A DNA stretch of 64,000 bases from Mycolicibacterium holsaticum DSM 44478 = JCM 12374. Lineage in GTDB: Bacteria > Actinomycetota > Actinomycetes > Mycobacteriales > Mycobacteriaceae. The translations under genes were made by a program, and so were the position numbers. The stretch spans positions 3,534,001 to 3,598,000 of the forward strand of contig NZ_CP080998.1 of assembly GCF_019645835.1 (NCBI RefSeq), in the 5' to 3' direction. Below, one piece after another: positions 36,463-44,300 of this stretch. The number at the start of each line of letters is the position of its first letter. Position 1 is the first letter of the stretch. Below the pieces are notes generated by a model. The model did not search any database and was not told the origin of the DNA. It saw nothing but the letters and a program-made list of their open reading frames with translations.

Positions 36463-37248
36463 TCAGCGGATCCGCTCGGCCGTCTGCGCCGCGCGCGCCT
36501 GCCGGTAGCCCAACGCCGCACCGGCCGCGGGGATCAGCAGCAGTCCGGCGATCCCCCACAACGAATTCCAGTCGGCCGTCGGGGCGACGGGCAGCGGCCT
36601 CGGCATGGCGGGCGGCGCGTGGAAGCGGTGCACCCAGGCCGCCGGAGGGGGCGGCGGCTCAGGCGGCGGTGCGGGCGCAGACGACGGACTGGCGGGCGCC
36701 CGCGCGGGCGCCTGCCAACGCGGCGCCGGATTTCTACTCGGCAGGCCGGGTTCGCGGCCGTTGCCGACCGTCACCCGGGGCGGCCGCAACGCGTCGACGG
36801 GTCCGGCCGCCGGCCGGGAGCCGCCGCCGTCGGTCACGCGCCCCGGGGCCAGGATGGCGGCCGGCGCGTCGACGGCTGGGCTGTCGGTGACGGCCGGGCG
36901 GTCGGCAAGCGCGGGCGGGTCCTCGGCGACCGGCCCGCGGGCGTCGGCGCCGGCCCGCGCGCTCGGCGCCGGCCGCTGGAGGTCCTCGCGGCCGGAACCG
37001 ACGCGGGACTGAGGTCGGTCGCCGCCGTTGCCCCGGTATGCGTTGCCGGCGTCGTGGCGATCGCCGCGGTTGGGCTGCTGGCTCTTCGAGCTGGATCCAC
37101 GATCAGAGCTGGATCCGCGATCCGAGCCCCCACCGCGGGAGCCACCACCCGGATCCGCCGTGACGGCCGCCGCACCGGGCCCGCCGATCAGGAGGAACAC
37201 CGCTACGGCGCCAACACCTGCGGCCAGGCGTGGATTCAAGCGGGCCAC
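36463..37248 (-). CDS. Proline-rich secreted or membrane protein of unknown function
   Basis: The 261-residue protein opens with a signal-like hydrophobic segment (LAAGVGAVAVFLLIGGPGAAAV). It continues with about 180 residues of Ser/Arg/Pro/Ala-rich low-complexity sequence, and ends with a second membrane helix (SLWGIAGLLLIPAAGAALG) and basic residues. This is a wall-spanning layout without a recognisable domain. GTG 37248 has GGGAG at reasonable spacing; longer extensions are rejected. It is convergent with the acyl-CoA ligase (7-base gap). I do not recognise the family. Confidence 0.62.
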   Translation of the reverse strand: MARLNPRLAAGVGAVAVFLLIGGPGAAAVTADPGGGSRGGGSDRGSSSDRGSSSKSQQPNRGDRHDAGNAYRGNGGDRPQSRVGSGREDLQRPAPSARAGADARGPVAEDPPALADRPAVTDSPAVDAPAAILAPGRVTDGGGSRPAAGPVDALRPPRVTVGNGREPGLPSRNPAPRWQAPARAPASPSSAPAPPPEPPPPPAAWVHRFHAPPAMPRPLPVAPTADWNSLWGIAGLLLIPAAGAALGYRQARAAQTAERIR

Positions 37249-37367
37249 AATTTCTCTCCCGGCGGTGGCAAAGACGACTCGACGATGGGCTGAGAGGATT
37301 GTCGCACGCGGGGGCCCCGAACACCGGCGGTCTGACCGAACACACGCAAATTGTCGAGCGTGGCGCG

Positions 37368-37697
37368 CTATTCGTCTTCGACGTAGGCCCGCAACCGGTC
37401 GATCGCGCGATCCCAGCGTCGCGACAAACCCGTCAAATATTCGCTGGCGTCGGCCAACGGCTCGGGCCGGACCCGCCAGATGCGTTCCCTGCCGCGACGC
37501 TGGCTGCTCACCAGGCCGACGGTTTCCAACAGCACGAGGTGTTTGGTCGCCGCCTGCCGGGTGACCGACACCGCCTGCGTCACCTCGGTCGTCGAGCACG
37601 GCCCGCCGTCACACAGGCGGGTGATGATCCGCAGCCGGTTCGGGTCACCCAGCGCATCGAACACCGGTGCCCGCTCGACCACGGCCGAGGCGCTCAC
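37368..37697 (-). CDS. ArsR-family winged-helix regulator
   Basis: The 109-residue protein is a single winged helix: FDALGDPNRLRIITRL, CSTTEVTQAVSVTRQAATKHLVLLETVGLV (recognition helix), then the wing SQRRGRERIWRV. It has no clear ArsR metal site. ArsR genes coupled to SRPBCC/AHSA1 genes are common, and usually repress their own operon. It overlaps the SRPBCC gene by 4 bases (GTGA), so the two are made together. The likely operators are two identical-arm palindromes at 38181-38244. Confidence 0.88.
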   Translation of the reverse strand: MSASAVVERAPVFDALGDPNRLRIITRLCDGGPCSTTEVTQAVSVTRQAATKHLVLLETVGLVSSQRRGRERIWRVRPEPLADASEYLTGLSRRWDRAIDRLRAYVEDE

Positions 37698-38179
37698 ACC
37701 GTCTCGCTCATCGCGACGAACCTGCGCACGAGTTCGGTCTGCGCCGCCCACCCCGCGCTGTTGTCCTCGAACGCCGCCGCACGACGATCCGCAGGTATGG
37801 CGTCGAACCCGGACTCGACGATGCGCAACAACACCCCGTCGGCGGTCTCCTGCAGCGTGAATTCGACGAGCGTGGTGGGACCGTCGTCGCCGTCTGCGAC
37901 ATGGTAGGGACGCCAGCGGTAGGCCAGTCGTCGCGGTGGCTCCACCGCGACGATCCACCACGTGTCCGCCGTACCCTCGTACGGCTCTTGGCTTCTGGCG
38001 ACATCATCGTCGACCGTCGTCGGCGTCATGACGCCGGTGAGCGCGGCGCCCTCGACGAACGGCCCGTCGAAGCGGACCCCGAACCACCGGCCGAACTCGT
38101 CGGCGTCGCTGATCGCCCGCCAGACCCGCTCCAGCGGCGCCTTCAGCACGACTTGCTTTTCGATTCGATCCGAACTCAT
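37694..38179 (-). CDS. SRPBCC (AHSA1/START-like) protein
   Basis: The 161-residue protein is an AHSA1-type SRPBCC protein: IEKQVVLKAPLERVWRAISDADEFGRWFGVRFDG at the start and WAAQTELVRRFVAMSE at the end. The fold has a deep hydrophobic cavity; the ligand is unknown. It is the first gene of the pair with the ArsR regulator. ATG 38179 has GGAGG 7 bases upstream; that ribosome site lies inside one palindrome, so repressor binding could block initiation as well as transcription. Confidence 0.87.
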   Translation of the reverse strand: MSSDRIEKQVVLKAPLERVWRAISDADEFGRWFGVRFDGPFVEGAALTGVMTPTTVDDDVARSQEPYEGTADTWWIVAVEPPRRLAYRWRPYHVADGDDGPTTLVEFTLQETADGVLLRIVESGFDAIPADRRAAAFEDNSAGWAAQTELVRRFVAMSETV

Positions 38180-38180
38180 G

Positions 38181-38198
38181 CGCAACCTCCTGGTTGCG
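38181..38198. promoter_or_regulatory. Palindrome 1 at the SRPBCC-arsR start site
   Basis: CGCAACC (38181-38187) and GGTTGCG (38192-38198) are separated by four bases. The site overlaps the Shine-Dalgarno of the SRPBCC gene. The same arms recur 46 bp away at 38227. Together they look like paired operators of the ArsR protein. Confidence 0.6.
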
Positions 38199-38226
38199 TA
38201 TCACGGTAAGCGGTGCGCCGGTCATG

Positions 38227-38244
38227 CGCAACCCCGCGGTTGCG
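38227..38244. promoter_or_regulatory. Palindrome 2 upstream of SRPBCC-arsR
   Basis: CGCAACC (38227-38233) and GGTTGCG (38238-38244) are separated by four bases, with arms identical to palindrome 1; the shared left context TCATGCGCAACC is 12 bases. On the minus strand a TTGCGC inside it and a TACCGT 17 bases later could form the promoter. A T-run follows on the plus strand, but no plus-strand gene ends here, so a terminator role is less likely. Confidence 0.6.
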
Positions 38245-38282
38245 TTTTTTCTGAGCGGCGGGCGAGGCGACGCCGGGTCGCG

Positions 38283-39293
38283 TCAGACCGCGTCGGGATC
38301 CTCGGCGAACGCGTCGGCGACCTTCTGTGCCAACTCGACGGTGGTGCGCGCCCACTGCGGGGTGGCCCCTGCCAGCCCACAGGCCGGGGTGATACCGATC
38401 CGTTCGCGCAGCACCGACCGGTCGAACCCGAGCCGGTCGGTGACGGCGGCCGCGGCCTTGGCGATCTCCTCGACGTCTGGGCGGGCGGGCGGGGTCGTGG
38501 CGGGAACGACACCCAGCAGCACCGCGCGACCCGCTTCGACGAACTCGCCGATACCGTCGAGATCGGCGGCGGTCAGTGTGGCCACATCCACCGCGACCGC
38601 TGGTATTACGGTGCGCTGCAACAGGTTCCAAGGTAGCTCAGAAGCGCAGCTGTGCAGCATGACGTCGGCGCCCACGGCGTTCACGCAGTTCTCGAAAAGC
38701 CCGATGGCCACCGACTCGTCGACCGGGTGCACGGGGGTCAGGCTGGTCACCCCGGTCAGCCGGCCGTGCAGGGCGTCGGGCAACAGGGGTTCGTCGAACT
38801 GCACGGCGACGGCGGTGTCCAGCCGCCTGGCCAGCTGTGCGCGGTGCGCGGCCACCCCTTCGGCCAACGAGGCGGTCAGATCACGCAGCGCACCCCGGTC
38901 GGTGATGGCACGGTGGCCGTTTGGCAGCTCGAGTTGGGCCGCGAGCGTGATCGGTCCCGGCGCCTGCACCTTGACCGTGCGCGACCCGCCCCGTAGCCCC
39001 GCCTTCTCCCACGCTTCTTCGAACGCGTCGATGTCTTCGTCGAGCAGGCTCATCGAGCGCCGAGCCACAGCACTGCGACCCGAGGCGATGCGATAGCCGC
39101 GCGGCACGGTGTCGATGCCGATATCGACGAGCAACGCCGCCGCGCGACCGATCATGTCGGCGCCTACGCCGCGGGCGGGTAACTCGACCAGGTGCGGCAG
39201 GGTGTGCAGTTCCCCGACGATTACCTCCGCGGCCTGACGCGCCGATGTTCCTGGCCAGGATCCGATACCGGTCGCCGCCGCGAAAACGCTCAC
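38283..39293 (-). CDS. MetE C-terminal-domain-like protein (Rv3015c homologue)
   Basis: The 336-residue protein resembles the catalytic TIM barrel of cobalamin-independent methionine synthase/UROD-like enzymes: VQAPGPITLAAQLELPNG, AVQFDEPLLPDALHG, VMLHSCASELPWNLL and GITPACGLAGATPQWA, with His and Cys in MetE-like zinc positions. It lacks the N-terminal half of MetE, so it is not a full methionine synthase; methyl transfer from another donor is possible. GTG 39293 (VSVFAAATGIGSWPG) gives the length recalled for Rv3015c. Confidence 0.8.
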   Translation of the reverse strand: MSVFAAATGIGSWPGTSARQAAEVIVGELHTLPHLVELPARGVGADMIGRAAALLVDIGIDTVPRGYRIASGRSAVARRSMSLLDEDIDAFEEAWEKAGLRGGSRTVKVQAPGPITLAAQLELPNGHRAITDRGALRDLTASLAEGVAAHRAQLARRLDTAVAVQFDEPLLPDALHGRLTGVTSLTPVHPVDESVAIGLFENCVNAVGADVMLHSCASELPWNLLQRTVIPAVAVDVATLTAADLDGIGEFVEAGRAVLLGVVPATTPPARPDVEEIAKAAAAVTDRLGFDRSVLRERIGITPACGLAGATPQWARTTVELAQKVADAFAEDPDAV

Positions 39294-39349
39294 TCGTTTG
39301 ACAGTATGCGATCGGGCTAACCTCGTTCCGGAAGGGCGGAGGCAAGGCC

Positions 39350-39979
39350 ATGCGAGTGGTCCTGTGGTGTGCAGCGGCGCTGATGCTTGCGGGCTGCACA
39401 CAGACGGTCAGCGGCGGCGCCGTGCGGGCCGTCCCGGGTATCGACGACGATTCGTTGTCCCCGTTGGACGTCGACACCATCATGCTCGACCAGTCGCAGA
39501 TGCGCGCGATCACCGGAGCCGGTGAGGACCTCTCGATCATCCCGAGCATGGACGGCAAGATCCCCGTCGACATCGACCAGTTCACCGATACGACGCCGCC
39601 ACAGTGCCAATGGATCTTCGCCGAGACCCAGACCTTCGGCCCCGACGTCGAAGAGTTCCACAAGACGACGTTCCAGCATCCGCCCGGCGGCGCCCTGATC
39701 TCCCAGGGGGCCGCCGCATACCGCGACACCGACACCGCACGCCGGGCCTTCGACGATCTTGTCGCACGCGCCGACGGTTGCCGCACAACGCCGTTGGGCC
39801 CGATGTTCGTCGGCGACACTACGGTCACGCCGGACTCCCTGCAGACCCGCACCGACAATGGGTGCGGCCGAGACTACCGCGTGAAGAGCGTCGTCCTGGT
39901 GGAGGTGACGGCGTGCAGGTTCCCCAGTTCGGTGCCCACCATCGTGATGACCAACATCCTGGCCAAGGTGCCGAACTAG
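39350..39979 (+). CDS. lpqA: Lipoprotein with PknH-like sensor domain (LpqA-like)
   Basis: The 209-residue protein has a lipobox LAGC (Cys16 in AALMLAGCTQ). The mature part resembles the extracellular PknH-type sensor domain found in several mycobacterial lipoproteins, with conserved Cys in PPQCQWIF, ADGCRTT, NGCGRDY and TACRFPSS that could form two disulfides. Its place next to the MetE-like gene and ligA matches Rv3016 (lpqA); the symbol rests on synteny. Its stop codon overlaps that of the convergent small gene (CTAG). Confidence 0.75.
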   Translation: MRVVLWCAAALMLAGCTQTVSGGAVRAVPGIDDDSLSPLDVDTIMLDQSQMRAITGAGEDLSIIPSMDGKIPVDIDQFTDTTPPQCQWIFAETQTFGPDVEEFHKTTFQHPPGGALISQGAAAYRDTDTARRAFDDLVARADGCRTTPLGPMFVGDTTVTPDSLQTRTDNGCGRDYRVKSVVLVEVTACRFPSSVPTIVMTNILAKVPN

Positions 39980-40272
39980 GCGCTGTGGGTGGCGAATTGG
40001 CGCCGCATGTCGCGCACGTACTCGTCGTAGGCCGCGGCCACGTCGTCAAGGCCCAACTGTCCGGGTAACTCGTCGAAGCGCTGGCGTTTACCCAGATAGT
40101 CGACCGTGGCGGCCACGATGCTCAGTTCGTCGGCGTTGTCTCCGGCGATGCCGAACAGGACTTCCGGGGCGGCGTGCACCCGGATCGTCACCACTTCGTC
40201 GTCGTCGACGGCCGCCCGAACGAGATAGTCGTGGTCGCCGAGCGGATCTATGCCGCGCAGATCACCAGCCAT
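39976..40272 (-). CDS. Small protein of unknown function, third gene of the ferredoxin-regulator operon
   Basis: The 98-residue acidic protein (MAGDLRGIDPLGDHDYLVRA, ending YDEYVRDMRRQFATHSA) has no membrane segment, no Cys and no domain I recognise. ATG 40272 has GGGAG 6 bases upstream. It follows the SufR-like regulator gene after 10 bases, so it is probably in the ferredoxin-regulator transcript. M. tuberculosis does not have a gene here as far as I recall. Confidence 0.65.
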   Translation of the reverse strand: MAGDLRGIDPLGDHDYLVRAAVDDDEVVTIRVHAAPEVLFGIAGDNADELSIVAATVDYLGKRQRFDELPGQLGLDDVAAAYDEYVRDMRRQFATHSA

Positions 40273-40282
40273 CGTTGCTCCC

Positions 40283-40927
40283 TCAGTTCTCGTCGTTTCC
40301 CGCGGCCGGCCCCACCCGGGCGACACAGAGGTCCGGCTCGACGAACGGGTCAAGCCGCTCGACGGCCAACGGCGCCTGCATCGCGGTCAACGCGCCCTGC
40401 ATCAGCCCGAGATGCAGCGCGCAGACCACCGGCTGGTGGCGATCCACCACCTCCAGGAAAGGACAGTGCCGCAGCCGGATGTCACGCACGGTGCGTTCCG
40501 TCGGCTGCTCAGGGCCAAAGCCCACCTCGGCCAGCACATCGACCAGATCGTCGACGGCCTGGCGCGTGTCCCGCGCGTGGTGCTTGGTCAACGTCGTACC
40601 CCACGAACGCCCCAATTGGGTGCTTTCCCGTACCGGGTCGCGCGCATGGGCCGCAAAGTAATCCGTCATCACCGCCGCCAACAGCGCGTAGTTCGTGGGC
40701 CCGGCCGGGTCCATCCTGCGGCAGGCGCGGTACCGGGCGGGCGGGCGGCCCCGCACGGCGACGCGGTCGGCGACCTGTTCGACCAGCCCGGCCTTCACCA
40801 AGGTGTCGAGGTGAAAGCGAATCGTGTTGGGATGCACCCCGATCTCACCTGCCAGGCCGGTGATGCTGCGGGCCTCAGCAGAGTTACGCAACGCGTCCAG
40901 AATGCGATCGCGCCGTCCCCGGCGCAT
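40283..40927 (-). CDS. SufR-like HTH regulator with Cys cluster (copy 1)
   Basis: The 214-residue protein has an N-terminal winged helix (ITGLAGEIGVHPNTIRFHLDTLVKAGLV) and a C-terminal domain with three cysteines spaced C155-X13-C169-X31-C201, in RLRHCPFLEVVDRH, VVCALHLGLMQG and FVEPDLCVAR. This matches SufR-type regulators that ligate an Fe-S cluster; cluster binding here is inferred. It overlaps the 7Fe ferredoxin stop (TGATG), with GGAGG 4 bases upstream; GTG 40930 is an alternative start. A paralogue with the same Cys spacing lies at 43576-44280. Confidence 0.8.
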   Translation of the reverse strand: MRRGRRDRILDALRNSAEARSITGLAGEIGVHPNTIRFHLDTLVKAGLVEQVADRVAVRGRPPARYRACRRMDPAGPTNYALLAAVMTDYFAAHARDPVRESTQLGRSWGTTLTKHHARDTRQAVDDLVDVLAEVGFGPEQPTERTVRDIRLRHCPFLEVVDRHQPVVCALHLGLMQGALTAMQAPLAVERLDPFVEPDLCVARVGPAAGNDEN

Positions 40928-41271
40928 CACTCCTCCTGCGGCGGAAGGTTAGCCACCAACTCGGTATCGGCATCGATGGGTCCCAGCTTTGCCGCACCGC
41001 CGGGCGAACCGAGCGGCTCACTTCGTCCGGGCAGCGTGTCAGTGAAGAATTTGGCGTTCTCGTCGGTGTAGATCTGCAGCGCGTCGGGCAGGTCGTCCTC
41101 GTAGTAGATCGCCTCCACCGGGCACACCGGCTCGCAGGCACCGCAGTCGACACATTCATCGGGGTGGATGTACAGCATGCGCCCGCCCTCGTAGATGCAG
41201 TCGACTGGACACTCATCCACGCAGGCACGGTCTTTGACGTCCACACACGGCTGGCCGATTACGTACGTCAT
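40927..41271 (-). CDS. 7Fe ferredoxin (3Fe-4S/4Fe-4S)
   Basis: The 114-residue ferredoxin has eight cysteines (9, 17, 21, 25, 40, 43, 46 and 50) in PCVDVKDRACVDECPVDC and DECVDCGACEPVCPVEA, the FdxA/FdxC type of actinobacteria, plus the usual C-terminal extension ending NLPPQEE. It carries low-potential electrons to partners such as cytochromes P450 or reductases. It is first in an operon with a SufR-like regulator and a small protein. No good ribosome site precedes the ATG; TAGTAAT lies 10 bases upstream, so a leaderless start is possible. It is divergent from ctaD around the 41334 palindrome. Confidence 0.92.
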   Translation of the reverse strand: MTYVIGQPCVDVKDRACVDECPVDCIYEGGRMLYIHPDECVDCGACEPVCPVEAIYYEDDLPDALQIYTDENAKFFTDTLPGRSEPLGSPGGAAKLGPIDADTELVANLPPQEE

Positions 41272-41333
41272 ACCCCGGACATTACTACAACATCGACTTG
41301 TAAGAAACCCCTCCCCCGGAATCGCCCAGAGGA

Positions 41334-41361
41334 TATTTAGAGGACTATAGTCATCTAAATA
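41334..41361. promoter_or_regulatory. 28-bp palindromic operator between ferredoxin operon and ctaD
   Basis: The sequence is TATTTAGAGGACTA (41334-41347) followed by its near-exact reverse complement; only one base pair of the fourteen is mismatched. It contains TATAGT, which can act as a -10 box. It lies 62 bases from the ferredoxin ATG and 24 bases from the short ORF before ctaD. The location between divergent genes, one encoding a regulator operon, marks it as a regulator binding site. A related site is at 44301. Confidence 0.8.
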
Positions 41362-41385
41362 ACCGGCGGTGGTGGAGGGACAGTA

Positions 41386-41436
41386 ATGAGCCAGGTATAC
41401 GAGAATTCTTGTGCCGCAAGGGGTGATCGCTCATGA
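41386..41436 (+). CDS. Short upstream ORF (16 codons) coupled to ctaD
   Basis: ATG 41386 opens [16 protein letters not shown] and stops at TGA 41434-41436, overlapping the ctaD ATG by four bases. A strong GGAGG (41374-41378) lies 7 bases before this ATG, whereas ctaD has only a weak AAGGGG. The arrangement suggests that ribosomes load at the short ORF and reinitiate at ctaD. The peptide has one Cys and no known family. It could be a pure coupling device or a sensing leader peptide. Confidence 0.6.
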   Translation: MSQVYENSCAARGDRS

Positions 41437-43127
41437 GCGTCATCACCGAGCTAGCCCCCTCCAGGGCATTCCCGGAAAGACAAGGCCTGAAGGGTTCGCT
41501 GGTCTACAAGTTGCTGACCACGACGGATCCCAAGGTCCTCGGGATCATGTACATCGCGACATCGATCGCGTTCTTCGTGGTCGGCGGGTTGCTGGCGCTG
41601 CTGATGCGCACCGAGCTGGCGATGCCGGGGCTACAGTTCCTGTCCAACGAGCAGTACAACCAGCTGTTCACCATGCATGGCACGATCATGCTGCTGCTGT
41701 ACGCCACACCCATCGTGTTCGGGTTCGCCAACTGCATTCTCCCGCTGCAGATCGGCGCACCCGACGTGGCCTTTCCACGGCTCAACGCGTTCAGCTACTG
41801 GTTGTATCTGTTCGGCGCCCTGGTCACGGTGTCGGGGTTCATGACCCCCGGCGGTGCAGCCGATTTCGGCTGGACGGCATACACCCCGCTGTCGAATGCG
41901 CTGCACTCCCCTGGCGCGGGCGGTGACCTGTGGCTGATGGGTCTGGCGGTGGCCGGTCTGGGCACCATCCTGGGCGCGGTGAACATGATCACCACCGTGG
42001 TGTGCATGCGCGCACCGGGCATGACGATGTTTCGGATGCCGATCTTCACGTGGAACATCCTGGTGACCTCGATCCTGGTGTTGATGGTCTTTCCACTGCT
42101 GACCGCGGCGTTGTTCGGGTTGGCCTACGACCGTCACCTCGGCGGGCACATCTACGACCCGGCCAACGGAGGCGTCATCCTCTGGCAGCACCTGTTTTGG
42201 TTCTTCGGCCATCCCGAGGTGTACATCGTGGCGATCCCGTTCTTCGGCATCGTCACCGAGATCTTCCCGGTGTTCTCCCGCAAGCCGATCTTCGGCTACA
42301 CCACGCTGATCTATGCCACCGTCGGCATCGCGGCGCTGTCCACCGCGGTGTGGGCGCACCATATGTTCGCCACCGGTGCCGTGCTGCTGCCGTTCTTCTC
42401 GTTCATGTCCTATCTGATCGCGGTGCCCACCGGCATCAAGTTCTTCAACTGGATCGGCACGATGTGGAAGGGCCAGTTGACCTTTGAAACGCCGATGCTG
42501 TTCTCGGTGGGCTTCCTGCTGACATTCCTACTCGGTGGCCTGTCCGGGGTGATGCTGGCCAGCCCGCCGCTGGACTTCCACGTCACCGACACGTACTTCC
42601 TTGTCGCGCACTTCCACTACGTGCTGTTCGGCACCATCGTGTTCGCCACCTACGCCGGCATCTACTTCTGGTTCCCGAAGATGACCGGACGAATGCTCGA
42701 CGAACGACTCGGCAAGCTGCACTTCTGGTTGACGTTCATCGGCTTCCACACCACGTTCCTGGTGCAGCACTGGCTGGGTAACGAGGGCATGCCGCGCCGC
42801 TACGCCGACTACCTGCCCACCGACGGGTTCACCACGCTCAACGTCGTATCGACGATCGGCGCGTTCACGTTGGGGATATCGATGCTGCCGTTCGTGTGGA
42901 ACCTGTTCAAGAGCTGGCGCTACGGCGAACCGGTCACCGTGGACGACCCGTGGGGCTACGGCAACTCGCTGGAATGGGCCACCACGTGCCCGCCGCCGCG
43001 GCACAACTTCACCGAGCTGCCCCGGATCCGTTCGGAGCGGCCCGCGTTCGAGCTGCACTACCCGCACATGGTCGAGCGGGTCCGCACTGAGTCACACATC
43101 GGCAGGCGCAGCCCGAGCGCGCACTGA
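41433..43127 (+). CDS. ctaD: Cytochrome c oxidase subunit I (aa3 type), probable second copy
   Basis: The 564-residue protein is a complete heme-copper oxidase subunit I with 12 helices. All ligands are present: H82 and H395 for heme a, H393 for heme a3, and H260, H309 and H310 for CuB, with the cross-linked Tyr264 in GHPEVY. The D-path Glu262 and K-path Lys336 ([10 protein letters not shown]) are also present. It is therefore expected to be active with subunits II and III encoded elsewhere. In M. tuberculosis the single ctaD follows serB2; here the gene lies between lpqA- and mnmA-like genes with two SufR-like regulators and a ferredoxin, so it is likely an alternative, regulated isoform. 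Confidence 0.95.
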   Translation: MSVITELAPSRAFPERQGLKGSLVYKLLTTTDPKVLGIMYIATSIAFFVVGGLLALLMRTELAMPGLQFLSNEQYNQLFTMHGTIMLLLYATPIVFGFANCILPLQIGAPDVAFPRLNAFSYWLYLFGALVTVSGFMTPGGAADFGWTAYTPLSNALHSPGAGGDLWLMGLAVAGLGTILGAVNMITTVVCMRAPGMTMFRMPIFTWNILVTSILVLMVFPLLTAALFGLAYDRHLGGHIYDPANGGVILWQHLFWFFGHPEVYIVAIPFFGIVTEIFPVFSRKPIFGYTTLIYATVGIAALSTAVWAHHMFATGAVLLPFFSFMSYLIAVPTGIKFFNWIGTMWKGQLTFETPMLFSVGFLLTFLLGGLSGVMLASPPLDFHVTDTYFLVAHFHYVLFGTIVFATYAGIYFWFPKMTGRMLDERLGKLHFWLTFIGFHTTFLVQHWLGNEGMPRRYADYLPTDGFTTLNVVSTIGAFTLGISMLPFVWNLFKSWRYGEPVTVDDPWGYGNSLEWATTCPPPRHNFTELPRIRSERPAFELHYPHMVERVRTESHIGRRSPSAH

Positions 43128-43136
43128 CGCCGGCCC

Positions 43137-43583
43137 TCAGACCAGGTACTCGACCACCCGCGACGTCAACACCAGAGCCAGTGCGATGAGCACGCCGACC
43201 TTGACCAGTTCGAAGGCGACGTAGACATAGTGCATGTTCGAGCGGGGCAGCCTCTCACCGGCGAGCACCCGGTTAGAGCGCTTGGTCAGCGGTGGACGCA
43301 CGAAGATCACCTGAATCGCCAGCACCGCCGCGGCCACCAGCACCAGGATCCATACCACCGTTGACGGTTTGGCGATCAGGATAGCCACCAAAAGCACGAC
43401 AGCAAGCACGATTTCGACACCGTTGAGGGCTTTGAACACGCGACGTCCGATGCCGAGCCCGATCGGCAGGGTCACGCCGGGCGCGCCGAACTTCAGCGGT
43501 GCCTCCAAAAACGATATGGCCAGCACCATGCCGAGCCACAGCACCGGCACGAGCAGTTGCACATATCCAGCAGCTTCAGTCAT
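43137..43583 (-). CDS. Four-helix membrane protein of unknown function
   Basis: The 148-residue protein has four predicted helices (about residues 8-26, 54-71, 75-94 and 121-143). A short conserved-looking segment follows helix 1 (SFLEAPLKFGAPGVTLPIGLGIGRRVF). No heme or metal ligands stand out. Its ATG lies within the end of the second SufR-like gene (8-base overlap), so it is made with that regulator. It is convergent with ctaD (9-base gap). A role in oxidase assembly or membrane redox chemistry is only a guess from context. Confidence 0.75.
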   Translation of the reverse strand: MTEAAGYVQLLVPVLWLGMVLAISFLEAPLKFGAPGVTLPIGLGIGRRVFKALNGVEIVLAVVLLVAILIAKPSTVVWILVLVAAAVLAIQVIFVRPPLTKRSNRVLAGERLPRSNMHYVYVAFELVKVGVLIALALVLTSRVVEYLV

Positions 43584-44280
43584 TTGACACCAACCTCGCC
43601 AGGCAGAGTTCGGGCTCGACGAACGGCTCGAGCTCCGCGGACATCCCCGTATCGCGTACCAGCCCGGCCAGCACCCCGCGGTGAAGGCCGCAGCCCACCT
43701 CGGGGTGCGAGCGTGCCAGTTCGCGGATCGGGCAGGCATGCAGCATGATCACCCGTTCACGCTTCGCGCGTGAGCGCTTCGGGGTCAGCAGTTCGGGCGC
43801 GAAACCCATGCGGGCAAAGACTTTGGACGCCGCAACCGCCAGACGATCGACTGCGTGGTCGGCGCCGTTGCGGGCGGTCCCGGCGTCCGCCGTGAACACC
43901 GCGGCCATCTGGTTCGCCCAGCGCCGTCCCGCACGCTCGGCCCGCTCGCGGCGGGTCTCCTCGGTCCTGCCGAGCTCCATCGCCAAGACTTCGGCGAGAA
44001 CCCGGTAGTCCAGCCGCTCCTCCACCGCCACATAACCGGTCCGCGGCCGTCCCGCTCCGCTGCGGGGTAACCGCGTGCGCACGACCGCACCCTCGTCACA
44101 CAACGCGTCGAGGTGAAAGCGCACCGTCGTTACGTGCAGACCGATCTGCGTAGCGATTTCGGCGGCGTCCATCGCACCGTCGTACTTGCGCAGCAGATGC
44201 AGCACGCGTTCGCGTTGCCTGTTGCGCGGTAGGCGATCTCGTCGCGGTCGCGCCGGCGCTGCATGGACTTCCTCGCCCAC
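43576..44280 (-). CDS. SufR-like HTH regulator with Cys cluster (copy 2)
   Basis: The 234-residue protein has a winged helix (AAEIATQIGLHVTTVRFHLDALCDEGAVV) and a C-terminal domain with C183-X13-C197-X28-C226 in LHACPIRELARSH, VGCGLHRGVLAG and FVEPELCLARL. Spacing and surroundings match copy 1 (40283), so the two are paralogues. Fe-S ligation is inferred from the SufR family. GTG 44280 has GGAGG 7 bases upstream. A sequence matching the 41334 operator at 17 of 26 positions lies just upstream, suggesting auto- or cross-regulation. Confidence 0.82.
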   Translation of the reverse strand: MGEEVHAAPARPRRDRLPRNRQRERVLHLLRKYDGAMDAAEIATQIGLHVTTVRFHLDALCDEGAVVRTRLPRSGAGRPRTGYVAVEERLDYRVLAEVLAMELGRTEETRRERAERAGRRWANQMAAVFTADAGTARNGADHAVDRLAVAASKVFARMGFAPELLTPKRSRAKRERVIMLHACPIRELARSHPEVGCGLHRGVLAGLVRDTGMSAELEPFVEPELCLARLVSND

Positions 44281-44300
44281 CGGATGGCCTCCGCTCGCGA

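Noticed and set aside
34665..36521. 618-codon open frame antisense to the acyl-CoA ligase
   Set aside because: The plus-strand ligase has every family motif; the antisense frame is Arg/His/Gly-rich without domains, a normal effect of high GC.
36463..37599. Long version (378 residues) of the proline-rich protein
   Set aside because: The extension is Arg-rich and hides the signal-like segment; GTG 37248 has a ribosome site.
38227..38254. Plus-strand intrinsic terminator (palindrome plus T-run)
   Set aside because: No plus-strand gene ends nearby, and the same arms recur at 38181 without a T-run, so an operator is more likely.
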